Shown here piece after piece: positions 43,611 to 51,125 of a stretch of 64,000 bases of DNA. The stretch spans positions 124,001-188,000 of IMG/VR virus record IMGVR_UViG_3300022562_002256. One strand, 5' to 3'. A model generated the notes under the pieces. The model saw nothing but the letters and a program-made list of their open reading frames with translations, was not told where the DNA came from and did not search any database. The first letter of the stretch is position 1. Every line of letters begins with the position of its first letter. The position numbers were made by a program, and so were the translations under genes. This DNA is from a virus.

Positions 43611-44705
43611 TCAAGTCTCATCATCAAACAGCTTGAGCTGCGTCCCCTTCGGAGGAAGCGGCTTGCTCGGCTTCACCGCCGATGGCTCGCTCTGCGCTGT
43701 CTTCTCGGGATGAGCAGCCGCCCACGCGAAGAGATCACCCTGCCGTTCGGCCATCGCCGCAGGCGTCGGAGCGGGCTTGCTCCCCGGCGTAGGGACGGCA
43801 CGAAGCCAGACGCCGGTGCTCGTCTTCCGCGAGGCACCTGGCGCGCCTGGACGCGGCGTGAGGGGTTGCGGACTCGGAGCTTCCCCTTCGGGTTCGGACA
43901 GGCACGCCGCGACGAACTCCTCAGCGCTCCACACGTGGTCCGTGATGCCCGATTGCATCGCGGGGGTCACGCGCAGGGCCATGTGCACACGACAGAAGTT
44001 GAAGAAGCCTACGTACGCGCTGATCGAGGCGCGGTGATGCGCGAGCGTCTTGGACGCGCCCGTGCCTCTCCGGACGAGGCGCCGTAGCTGCGTCCTGAAC
44101 GAGAGGTTGAGCCGCTCCGCGTGCGACGTGGAGCACTCGTCCAGGTTCGGCGCTCCCCAGATCGTGCGCTTCGTCATGCCGGGCCCGTCGCTCTTCAGAC
44201 GACCGCGCTTGCCGCCGTTGAAGCTCTTGACGACCTGCGCATAGTCGATGTCGGTGAACGCCGCTCCGACAGCTCGGGGGTAGCCGGGGTACGCGTCCGT
44301 CGACAGCACGGGGATCGTGACCAGCCTCGCTCGGAGGTCCGCGAGGAACGCGTCCGTGGTCTCTTGGGTGCGCTTACCGACGCGGTACGACACGACGAGC
44401 TTCGCGGTCTTGGCGCTCGCGAGGTACACCCACTGCTCGCCGATCGCGTCGTCATGCACCTCGGGGAGGTTCTTCTCCCTCACCTTGACGTAGCTGTGCA
44501 GCTCGTCCCCTTCGATGTGCTCGATGCTCAAGCCGCGGACGAGGCGGTCATGAACACGGTCGTACCCCTGTCCGATCGCGAGCAAGAGGCGCAGGACCGT
44601 GGGTTGACTGACGTCGGTCAACCTCGATGCGGCACGCACCCCCGCCCCCTCCATGAGGTGCGCAAAGACCTCGGCTTGACGCGACAGCGGAAGCACGTTC
44701 GCCAT
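43611..44705 (-). CDS. IS1-family-like transposase with clamp-binding-like tail
   Basis: 364 residues from ATG 44705. N-terminal HTH (RAASRLTDVSQPTVLRLLLAIG), then DDE-type blocks: HIEGDELHSYVKVRE, LSTDAYPGYPRAV and a later SHAERLN..FRTQLRRL. The C-terminal 100 residues end with GDLFAWAAAHP and GTQLKLFDDE; QLKLF matches the beta-clamp-binding consensus QL(S/D)LF. The same tail occurs in the protein at 47837. Confidence 0.8.
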   Translation of the reverse strand: MANVLPLSRQAEVFAHLMEGAGVRAASRLTDVSQPTVLRLLLAIGQGYDRVHDRLVRGLSIEHIEGDELHSYVKVREKNLPEVHDDAIGEQWVYLASAKTAKLVVSYRVGKRTQETTDAFLADLRARLVTIPVLSTDAYPGYPRAVGAAFTDIDYAQVVKSFNGGKRGRLKSDGPGMTKRTIWGAPNLDECSTSHAERLNLSFRTQLRRLVRRGTGASKTLAHHRASISAYVGFFNFCRVHMALRVTPAMQSGITDHVWSAEEFVAACLSEPEGEAPSPQPLTPRPGAPGASRKTSTGVWLRAVPTPGSKPAPTPAAMAERQGDLFAWAAAHPEKTAQSEPSAVKPSKPLPPKGTQLKLFDDET

Positions 44706-44997
44706 GGGGCTTGCCTCCCAAGCGGTTCGGCTCCATGCTCCCTCTCGTGACGCGTCGGGTGGACCTACCGCTTGATGCTCCGCCCTGCGCTGGACATCCC
44801 TCCGTTGCAGGGCGTTTTCGTTGGTAGATCCAAGATAAGGCTTTGAAACAAGGCGATCTAGCTCTTTTTTCTCCACAGGGACGTAGGATGTCCGAGCTGC
44901 TTCGTGTGTCATCGCTGCGCTTCCGTGTTGCATGCCGTGTGTGTTGCTTCTGCCGGACGATGAGCGTCAGACTGCTAAAGTTTGAAACCTCGACTGC

Positions 44998-46296
44998 TCA
45001 ACTTTGAGCACTACCTTGGGCCGTGTCGACCGGCTCAGCCACAACCCGACTCAGCACCGTTTGCTTGGCCCCCTCATACTCGCCATGCCGCTTCACTTTG
45101 CCGGCGAGCGTGTAGCGCCGCCCCACGTCGGCGAAGGTGATGGCGGACACGCCGGACTCGTACCACACGATCGTCGCACCGTCGACGGTGCGAGCTTTGA
45201 TCATCGTGCTGTACCCGAACCTGCCATCGACGCCGTGGACGAAGTCGATGGCGACCGGCTCGGTGGAAAGCACGGTCGGCGCGCCCTTGAGAGGCTGCCC
45301 CCGCTTGCCCACCTTGGCGGGGAGGCCGAACGTGACTTTCTCGCCGATGCCGCCGAGGTGGATGTTCACCTGGGGCCGGGCCGCACGCTCTGCAGCCGCA
45401 CGGGCACGCGCCACCGCTCGCTGGTAGGCAACAATCATGCTCGCGGCGAGGCCAGCCGTCTTGGCCTCCACCAAGCCGGTGCGCGCGATGGCCCGCAGGT
45501 TGTGGAGGTAGTCGCCCTTGTCCGTGGCGACGTCGGCGTCAGTGAGCGACTCAGCCCACTGCTCGGCGGCGTCGGCCATGGCTCTGTGCTCGTCGGTGGG
45601 TTCGGCGCGCACGGCATCGGCGCCGCGTGCGGTCAGGCTGGCCCATGCCCTGTCCGCAGTGGCCATGGAGGCGGTTTCTCGTGCCGTCGTGCGCGAGACC
45701 CAGCCCCAGTCGTCGTGGCCGACAAACCAAGCCACGTCAGCCAGAAACTCGGCCAGCGTGAGGACGTTGGCGCCCCGGGTGCCACCACACCCCTCCATGC
45801 CGTCAGAGGCGATGGCGCGCGCGTCGGCGAGCATGGAAGCCCGCGCCGCAAGGCGGACCCCGCTGTCGTCACCGAGGAAGTCGTTAATGCAGGTCGAGCC
45901 GACCTGAGCGCTGCGGCCGTCGTCATGGCGCACGACGTAAGTGTCGAGGCGACGTCGCGCGGCGCGGCAGTGGTCGCACTGCGGCCCGCGGGTGCGGTAC
46001 TCCGGGGGCACCGTCTCGTCGGGGCAGGCGTGGACGACGTTCTCGCCGTCGAGGTGCTGCAGGGTGGCGACGAAGGTCCACCCCGCGTACCGGACGCGGG
46101 TGTCGACCATTGTCAGCGGCACACGGGTGACCCAGCCGTAGTCGGGATCGGGGACCAACTCCCACTCGGTCTGGGCCTTGCCCCACGACCACTCCAGAAG
46201 CGGGAGGCCCTTGCGGGCGGCGCGCTTGTTCAGGGCGTGGAGAGCGTGCTCCACGCGCTCACGGTTGGCGAGAAGGACTTCGTATACGGTGGTCAT
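44998..46296 (-). CDS. large unknown phage protein with zinc-finger
   Basis: 432 residues from ATG 46296 with GGAAGG upstream. GWTFVATLQHLDGENVV, CDHCRAARRRLDTYVVRHDDG and VGSTCINDFLG are blocks of a widespread phage protein of unknown function; the end (YTLAGKVKRHGEYEGAKQTVLSRV) is an OB-like domain. The last two or three codons come from the transposon end, so the C-terminus has been slightly altered. Confidence 0.7.
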   Translation of the reverse strand: MTTVYEVLLANRERVEHALHALNKRAARKGLPLLEWSWGKAQTEWELVPDPDYGWVTRVPLTMVDTRVRYAGWTFVATLQHLDGENVVHACPDETVPPEYRTRGPQCDHCRAARRRLDTYVVRHDDGRSAQVGSTCINDFLGDDSGVRLAARASMLADARAIASDGMEGCGGTRGANVLTLAEFLADVAWFVGHDDWGWVSRTTARETASMATADRAWASLTARGADAVRAEPTDEHRAMADAAEQWAESLTDADVATDKGDYLHNLRAIARTGLVEAKTAGLAASMIVAYQRAVARARAAAERAARPQVNIHLGGIGEKVTFGLPAKVGKRGQPLKGAPTVLSTEPVAIDFVHGVDGRFGYSTMIKARTVDGATIVWYESGVSAITFADVGRRYTLAGKVKRHGEYEGAKQTVLSRVVAEPVDTAQGSAQS

Positions 46297-46316
46297 CGCG
46301 GCGTTCCTTCCGTGGC

Positions 46317-46619
46317 TTAGTCGTCGTACCATCCGTCATCGTCATCGCAATCGGCGGTGTGGTTGGGGGCATCGAGGAGGATCGCGTCCTCCTCGGCCGG
46401 GGTCAACTCACCGCCCCATACAACCATGATCGACCGCCCGAAGGCGTCGAGGACCAGGTTCCCCGCCTCGTCGCGCTTCTCGACGAGGATCTCGTCGATC
46501 TCGGCGTCGGCCGGCTCACCGACAGACCGGTCGGCGGGATAAAGGATGACGCAGACCGTCAGTTCGACCATCTCGTCATCTCGCTCGACCTCGTACCCCA
46601 TCTCGATGTGCGTCGTCAT
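46317..46619 (-). CDS. small acidic protein
   Basis: 100 residues from ATG 46619, 15 nt after the -12 G upstream. Very acidic C-terminus (CDDDDGWYDD). No motif. Confidence 0.6.
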   Translation of the reverse strand: MTTHIEMGYEVERDDEMVELTVCVILYPADRSVGEPADAEIDEILVEKRDEAGNLVLDAFGRSIMVVWGGELTPAEEDAILLDAPNHTADCDDDDGWYDD

Positions 46620-46631
46620 GCCGTCCCATGT

Positions 46632-46647
46632 TGCACGGTCCGTGCCA
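46632..46647 (-). promoter_or_regulatory. -24/-12 (sigma-54-like) site
   Basis: TGGCACGGACCGTGCA, GG-N10-GC, facing left. Confidence 0.6.
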
Positions 46648-46699
46648 GGTGACGTCGACGCCCCTGGTTGTTGTGGGCTTGTGTTTGCGGCGCATCTCC

Positions 46700-46880
46700 G
46701 CTCGGCGGGGGGCGCCCCTTCGAATCTGGAAAGCAGGGTTCGCACGCGCGGTTTGCGCGTCGATTTTGGCGAGTTGGTGAATCCGATCACGGTGGCACGC
46801 ACGATCTGGCACTCAAGTGGCTCTCAGATTATGCCGGTAAATTCTGCCGGCCAAACGCAAGAAGTGCGCACGTCTCAGGG
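46700..46880 (+). repeat. dispersed intergenic repeat, copy 3
   Basis: Matches the inverted sequence at 33436-33600. Contains GCCGGTAAATTCTGCCGGC at 46833-46851 and GCACTCAAGTGGCT, also found at 33304. Lies between two outward-facing -24/-12 sites. Confidence 0.55.
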
Positions 46881-46923
46881 AGGCGAGTCCACGGGCGGCG
46901 GTGGCACGGCGGCCTGCGCGCCA

Positions 46924-46939
46924 TGGCACGCATTGTGCA
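46924..46939 (+). promoter_or_regulatory. -24/-12 (sigma-54-like) site
   Basis: TGGCACGCATTGTGCA, GG-N10-GC, facing right; ATG 46952 is 15 nt after the -12 G. Confidence 0.65.
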
Positions 46940-46951
46940 ACGAGGACCGTC

Positions 46952-47029
46952 ATGGGCACACACATCATTGCGGATATAGGGGCGCCGCCGTCCGGCGCAT
47001 GCACCGTGTCAAGCGAGGAGGGGTCGTGA
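46952..47029 (+). CDS. 25-residue leader peptide
   Basis: ATG 46952; its stop overlaps the GTG of the next gene (GTGA). Same architecture as the leaders at 41463 and 51054. Confidence 0.45.
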   Translation: MGTHIIADIGAPPSGACTVSSEEGS

Positions 47030-47270
47030 GTCGCCACTACTATGCCGCCATCGTCACCGATGGCATGCGCCCCGTAGCCTGGGGATGTGGGACGAGCGGT
47101 CGGCGGAACGTGACGCAACCAGGTGGCTCGACGTCGAAGCGATGGGGCTCACCACAGCCCGCGTCACACGCCGGCAATACCTCGCCATCAAGGCGGGGAC
47201 GCCGGGTTGCGACGACTTGGGTATTGTCGTCAAGGTGCGAGCCGATGGACGCCTGATGGTGACGACGTGA
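47026..47270 (+). CDS. small protein, probable frameshift
   Basis: GTG 47026 opens HYYAAIVTDGMRPVAW; at the GGGG run near 47080 a -1 shift joins WDERSAERDATRWLDVEAMG, which ends at 47270 with a GTGA overlap to the next gene. Both halves have good codon usage only in these frames, so a missing G is likely. About 81 residues. Confidence 0.5.
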
Positions 47271-47716
47271 GCCCCAGGGAAGAACTGGCCGCCATTGATG
47301 CGGAGATCGAACAGCTCGAGGCACGGCGCGCGGCGATATACAAGGCGTCGGCCGCATCCGCCGACCTCGCCGACAAGGTGTGCGACGACCACCTTGCCGA
47401 GTTGCTGTCCGAACCACTGCCGCGGATGCACTACCCGGTCATCGTCGCCGGGTTCACCTGGCGCCCCGGCGCTGCGTACATGGTCCCCAACCGCCGTCAG
47501 AAGCCGGGGGTCACGACGTGGGTGGCCGTGCGGCCATGCGACGACACGCGCACGTACCTCGGCGTGCTCGTCGGCGACATCGCGACCATGCTCGATGTGC
47601 GCTACAACTCGAGCGCCGGTGTGATGGAGGTGGCACCGGCGCTCTACAACCCGGCGATTTGGGTACCTGATCTCGCGCGGCTCGTGTTTGGCCTGGGGTC
47701 GTGGTGGGGGGAGTGA
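47267..47716 (+). CDS. unknown protein with N-terminal coiled coil
   Basis: 149 residues from GTG 47267. EELAAIDAEIEQLEARRAAI is a coiled coil; the rest is beta-rich. Not recognised. Confidence 0.6.
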   Translation: MSPREELAAIDAEIEQLEARRAAIYKASAASADLADKVCDDHLAELLSEPLPRMHYPVIVAGFTWRPGAAYMVPNRRQKPGVTTWVAVRPCDDTRTYLGVLVGDIATMLDVRYNSSAGVMEVAPALYNPAIWVPDLARLVFGLGSWWGE

Positions 47717-47805
47717 TCACGACCCCAGATGGGCTCCGCCAGATCACCGATGCGGACATCAGCAACGTCTGGTATGTCCGGGCGCTGAGGGACATGGGTG
47801 GGTGA
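47713..47805 (+). CDS. 30-residue small protein
   Basis: GTG 47713 overlapping the upstream stop (GTGA); 30 codons. Only coupling supports it. Confidence 0.4.
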   Translation: MITTPDGLRQITDADISNVWYVRALRDMGG

Positions 47806-47836
47806 CGCGCCCTGCGGGTGTTGGTAGAGAAATGAT

Positions 47837-48130
47837 ATGGCTCGAACCAAGAAACAACCAGCACAATCCATGCCAGGCGCACCGATCAGCGACGACCGCG
47901 TGGCGGACGACTCGATCGCGCGCAAGCCCCTTCCTGGAGGATGCCCGGTCCAGCTTTGGCCCGTGGAACTGGCGTCGGGGCTTCGCGTGGTCGAGCCCCC
48001 AGCGCACGGTGATCTCTTCGCATGGGCGGCGTCAAGGCCCGCTCAGGGGACACAACTCAAGCTGTTCGATTCCGCGGGCGGGGTCGGTGATGACGATGAC
48101 GGACATGGGAGGACCACGCCCCGAGGATGA
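47837..48130 (+). CDS. small protein sharing the transposase C-terminal tail
   Basis: 97 residues from ATG 47837. GDLFAWAASRPAQGTQLKLFDS nearly repeats the transposase ending, including the clamp-binding-like QLKLF. It may be a remnant of another insertion or a small clamp-binding protein. Confidence 0.6.
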   Translation: MARTKKQPAQSMPGAPISDDRVADDSIARKPLPGGCPVQLWPVELASGLRVVEPPAHGDLFAWAASRPAQGTQLKLFDSAGGVGDDDDGHGRTTPRG

Positions 48131-48257
48131 TGAGGCGCCACCCGAGCGGCTTCCGGAACGGCCGGCGGTGCGCGCAGTGATCCATGGCGGAGCGCCTCGC
48201 AAGCCATGCCCGCGGGCCCATGCTTGGCACGGCACGTGCAAGCGTGCCCCGGCATGA
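48090..48257 (+). CDS. 55-residue small protein
   Basis: ATG 48090; its stop overlaps the start of the DUF262 gene (ATGA). The last third spans the -24/-12 site at 48225. Low-complexity proline/glutamate-rich. Confidence 0.4.
   Translation: MTMTDMGGPRPEDDEAPPERLPERPAVRAVIHGGAPRKPCPRAHAWHGTCKRAPA
48225..48240 (+). promoter_or_regulatory. -24/-12 (sigma-54-like) site
   Basis: TGGCACGGCACGTGCA, GG-N10-GC, facing right; ATG 48254 is 16 nt after the -12 G. Confidence 0.65.
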
Positions 48258-48814
48258 AGGCGCCCATCACCAACACCGCCCGGGTCGCTATAGGCTTCCG
48301 CGATGTGCCTCGGTTTCCAGAAGCACGCTACGAGATCACGGTCGATTGGCGTGACCTGGAGGGTCACATCGGAGCCATCGACAAAGATCGTGGGTTCGTC
48401 ATGGAGCCGGACTACCAGCGCGGTCACGTGTGGACTGACGCGCAGCGGTCGGCTTACATCGAGTACGGGCTCATGGGGGGCGAGTCGTCGATGGTAATCA
48501 CCGTCAACTGCGCTGAGTGGATTTCCGGACTTGACGCGCAGGTCGAGTTACTCGATGGGCTGCAGCGTGTCACGGCGGTGAGGATGTTCCTCCGCGGCGA
48601 TGCCACAGCGTTCGGACAGCGCGTGCATGAATTTGGAGACATCCGCCGTTGTCGAGCGGGCTTCCGGTGGCGCGTGCTCACGCTCGCGACGCGGGTGCAG
48701 GTGCTCCGGCAATACCTGCTCATGAACTCGGGGGGTGTTGTTCACTCGCCCAAGGAGATCGCGCGCGTGCGGGCGTTGCTGGACGCGGCGCAAAGAGAGG
48801 GTGACGCCGCGTGA
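48254..48814 (+). CDS. DUF262-domain (ParB-like) protein
   Basis: 186 residues from ATG 48254. PDYQRGHVWT at 52-61 and LLDGLQRVTAV at 99-109 are the DUF262 signatures (the QR of DGQQR-type motif is kept). DUF262 occurs in GmrSD-type restriction enzymes of modified DNA. Here it is a single domain without the HNH (DUF1524) partner. Confidence 0.75.
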   Translation: MKAPITNTARVAIGFRDVPRFPEARYEITVDWRDLEGHIGAIDKDRGFVMEPDYQRGHVWTDAQRSAYIEYGLMGGESSMVITVNCAEWISGLDAQVELLDGLQRVTAVRMFLRGDATAFGQRVHEFGDIRRCRAGFRWRVLTLATRVQVLRQYLLMNSGGVVHSPKEIARVRALLDAAQREGDAA

Positions 48815-48933
48815 CATTTTGGCCATGGCAGACCACGCCGATGGGATGGACGAATCCCGGGCTGAGACCCGAGACCGCCCGAACCAGCAACACCAACGGA
48901 GGCACACATGACTTGTTCTGTAAGTTGCACTGA
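48811..48933 (+). CDS. 40-residue small protein
   Basis: GTG 48811 overlapping the DUF262 stop; ends 26 nt inside the next gene. Tryptophan/proline-rich. Confidence 0.35.
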   Translation: MTFWPWQTTPMGWTNPGLRPETARTSNTNGGTHDLFCKLH

Positions 48934-49609
48934 CGCCGGATTTTCACGCGTTCACGCGTTCGTTCCCTCTCACACGTCTGCGTTTGTGGTGGACACGGAC
49001 ACGTATGCTGGTCACTTCGAGCGTGAGCTCGTTGCCCATATGACAGGTCACGTCGGCGACTGCGGCGTGGGGGACGCCCTGGCCGCGGCGGCCCGCGCCG
49101 AGTTGCCATCGCGTGTGCGGGAATGGGCGGATGCGCACGTCGTGAAGCTGCCAGCCGCGGATGAGCAACGGTGTTGCAGGCCGGCCGGCCTCGTTCCAAC
49201 GCCAGGCTGGTTCAACACCGGCCTGGGTGACCACTTCCCCGATGGCACGTCGACCGAGGTGGTGAGGGCTGCGTACGAGAAGGCCGCGCGGGCGGAGCTC
49301 GCCTATCGAGCGGATGGCCTGGAGCGACAGCGAGCAAGCGCCATCATGCGACCGGACATCGAAGCGATCGACGCCGCCCTAGTGGAGGCACGGGAGTGGA
49401 CGGAGAACCTCTTGGCGCAAGGCCCGGGCCGCTACGCCGCCTACCTGTCCGTGGCGGTCTGGCTCGCCGCGCCACCACCCGAGTGGGTGGTAAAGACTTT
49501 CAAGGAGCGGGCCTGGTCGTTCCAGGCGTTGCCGTCGCCAAAGCACAAGCCACACGCCATCACGGGATTCCGCTATCAGTTCGGCGATGGCACCACGCGA
49601 GCGGCTTAG
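48908..49609 (+). CDS. unknown protein
   Basis: 233 residues from ATG 48908 with CGGAGG. Helical, one Cys pair (CCRPAG). Not recognised. Confidence 0.65.
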   Translation: MTCSVSCTDAGFSRVHAFVPSHTSAFVVDTDTYAGHFERELVAHMTGHVGDCGVGDALAAAARAELPSRVREWADAHVVKLPAADEQRCCRPAGLVPTPGWFNTGLGDHFPDGTSTEVVRAAYEKAARAELAYRADGLERQRASAIMRPDIEAIDAALVEAREWTENLLAQGPGRYAAYLSVAVWLAAPPPEWVVKTFKERAWSFQALPSPKHKPHAITGFRYQFGDGTTRAA

Positions 49610-49622
49610 ATAACCACGGCGT

Positions 49623-49638
49623 TGGCACGCTTTGTGCA
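49623..49638 (+). promoter_or_regulatory. -24/-12 (sigma-54-like) site
   Basis: TGGCACGCTTTGTGCA, GG-N10-GC, facing right. A leader with a short hairpin (CTCGCGC/GCGCGAG) precedes ATG 49677. Confidence 0.65.
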
Positions 49639-49676
49639 ACGCCCAAGCACATCTCGCGCTTGTTCAACGCGCGAGT

Positions 49677-49958
49677 ATGGAGATGCTCATGCCAACCAGA
49701 AAAATCGCCGATATGCCGCTCCCCGACCAATGGCGGCGGGTGTGCACGCATCCCGAACACAACCCGCCATCGATGATGGTGTACCAACCCGGGGTGTACG
49801 AGCACACGTGTCCCGGGTGCGGTCGACGCGTAACGTTCACCGTGCCCATGGTGTGGTGGTCTACTAAGCCGCTCGCGTGGTGCCATCAGCCGAGCGATGA
49901 CGATGCCTCTGCTCAGGCTTACAGGCGGGGCAGAGCGACGCTCCCGCCGACCCTATGA
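49677..49958 (+). CDS. small zinc-ribbon protein
   Basis: 93 residues from ATG 49677. A single clear CPGC plus a further C and H residues. Not recognised; coupled to the next gene (ATGA). Confidence 0.6.
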   Translation: MEMLMPTRKIADMPLPDQWRRVCTHPEHNPPSMMVYQPGVYEHTCPGCGRRVTFTVPMVWWSTKPLAWCHQPSDDDASAQAYRRGRATLPPTL

Positions 49959-50506
49959 GATATCGCTGCGCCGGCGGCGTGGTCTACTCGGCGCGTGTGG
50001 ATCACCGCGCCGACCCGGACGCGTTGATGGTCACCATCAGGCCGCTGGCCAGCGATGCGCCTGACCTTATCGGTTCCGCGTTCGCCCCGTCGCATCAGAT
50101 ATGGTCTGCGGCCATGCGTGCCCGAGATGAGGCGGCCGAGTGGCGGAGGCGGGGTGACGACCTGTTGGAGGCACCTACCGCGGTCGAGAGGGTGGCATGC
50201 TACGCGCGCGCAGAGCGGATCGAGGCTGAGGCGTGGGCGGCATACATGCCAGCGTTCATGGCCGAGATGCGTGTCAGTGCGGGGCTGCCTCCAAGTCGGT
50301 GGGGGCCCGGCGAGCGGGCGGCGGACCAGCGCGGGGTGGTAGCGCGACGGGACGCGTGGGAGCACGTGCTCAGCCGCGATCGTGTGGTTGTGCTGTGCTA
50401 CTGTGTGGTGGCACCGTTGCCGGCTGAGCTGCGATGCCATCGGGTGTTGCTCCGGCGAGACATCTTGCCGGCCATGGGCATGAGGGACGGCGGTGAGCTG
50501 CGGTGA
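49955..50506 (+). CDS. unknown helical protein
   Basis: 183 residues from ATG 49955. Mainly helical with WRRRGDDLLEA and a C-terminal hydrophobic helix. No motif. Confidence 0.6.
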   Translation: MRYRCAGGVVYSARVDHRADPDALMVTIRPLASDAPDLIGSAFAPSHQIWSAAMRARDEAAEWRRRGDDLLEAPTAVERVACYARAERIEAEAWAAYMPAFMAEMRVSAGLPPSRWGPGERAADQRGVVARRDAWEHVLSRDRVVVLCYCVVAPLPAELRCHRVLLRRDILPAMGMRDGGELR

Positions 50507-50515
50507 ACCCGGCAC

Positions 50516-50531
50516 AAGTGCCCAGGCACTT
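50516..50531. terminator. hairpin between convergent genes
   Basis: AAGTGCCCAGGCACTT is a small inverted repeat in the 49-nt gap; no T-run. Confidence 0.3.
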
Positions 50532-50555
50532 CAGTGGGAGAGGCCGGCGCCGACA

Positions 50556-50981
50556 TCACGATGATGGAGGGCACTCGTGTTGGTCCCACGGCGGAAACGG
50601 GAACTTGAGCATAGCGACGCGGACGTCGAAGGGCTTGTAGACGCCGCTTGCGATGAGCTTTCCGTCGACCAGACGGACGGTGCCGCTCCACGTGTGCCCG
50701 AAGGGCTCGCTGTTCCATGACCATGGCTCGCGGCTCACGAGCGAGCAGCCCGTGTCAGCGAGCAGCCCGTCGAGGTCGGTGGGGAGCACCAAAGTCGTCC
50801 ACCCCTCGATACCGTGCGCGGGGTCGGCGTAGAACAGAATGGCGCGCGTGGCGAACTGGACATCGCCGCCAACCAACCCCACCTTGAGGATTTCGTAGGG
50901 CCTGGCGATCGTGGTGGGATCGTCGACGAAGCGGCTTCCGCACTTGGGGCAGAGGAGGATGGCGGGGAGGGGTGTATCCAT
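50556..50981 (-). CDS. zinc-finger-containing unknown protein
   Basis: 141 residues from ATG 50981, 15 nt after the -12 G. CPKCGSRF at the N-terminus; rest beta-rich. Not recognised. Confidence 0.6.
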   Translation of the reverse strand: MDTPLPAILLCPKCGSRFVDDPTTIARPYEILKVGLVGGDVQFATRAILFYADPAHGIEGWTTLVLPTDLDGLLADTGCSLVSREPWSWNSEPFGHTWSGTVRLVDGKLIASGVYKPFDVRVAMLKFPFPPWDQHECPPSS

Positions 50982-50993
50982 AAGCGCGTCCTG

Positions 50994-51009
50994 TGCAAGA
51001 CGCGGGCCG
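50994..51009 (-). promoter_or_regulatory. -24/-12 (sigma-54-like) site, variant
   Basis: CGGCCCGCGTCTTGCA, GG-N10-GC with TTGCA but no CAC; facing left, divergent from the site at 51029. Confidence 0.45.
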
Positions 51010-51028
51010 CCTTGAGGGGCGGCCCGGG

Positions 51029-51044
51029 TGGCATGGATCGTGCA
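51029..51044 (+). promoter_or_regulatory. -24/-12 (sigma-54-like) site
   Basis: TGGCATGGATCGTGCA, GG-N10-GC, facing right. Confidence 0.5.
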
Positions 51045-51053
51045 TGGTGGCGG

Positions 51054-51125
51054 ATGGAGGAACAGATGATAACAGCACAGGCAGCGATGGATCGGCTCGC
51101 ATCGAGGGACAGTCAGGCATTATGA
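51054..51125 (+). CDS. 23-residue leader peptide
   Basis: ATG 51054 is 12 nt after the -12 G; its stop overlaps the next start (ATGA). Confidence 0.45.
   Translation: MEEQMITAQAAMDRLASRDSQAL

Larger units (their letters stand above)
41598..45006. mobile_element. IS1-like transposon with passenger genes
   Basis: Bounded by a 14-bp direct repeat ACTGCTCAACTTTG at 41598-41611 and 44993-45006, with related copies just inside (41618-41629 and 44971-44984). Contains a leftward IS1-family-like transposase and five small genes, with lower GC than the flanks. Exact ends are uncertain: the repeats are direct, not inverted. The right end supplies the last codons of the leftward gene at 44998. Confidence 0.6.

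Noticed and set aside
46690-46900. tRNA-like GGTTCGCAC segment
   Set aside because: No cloverleaf could be drawn around it; it belongs to the dispersed repeat.
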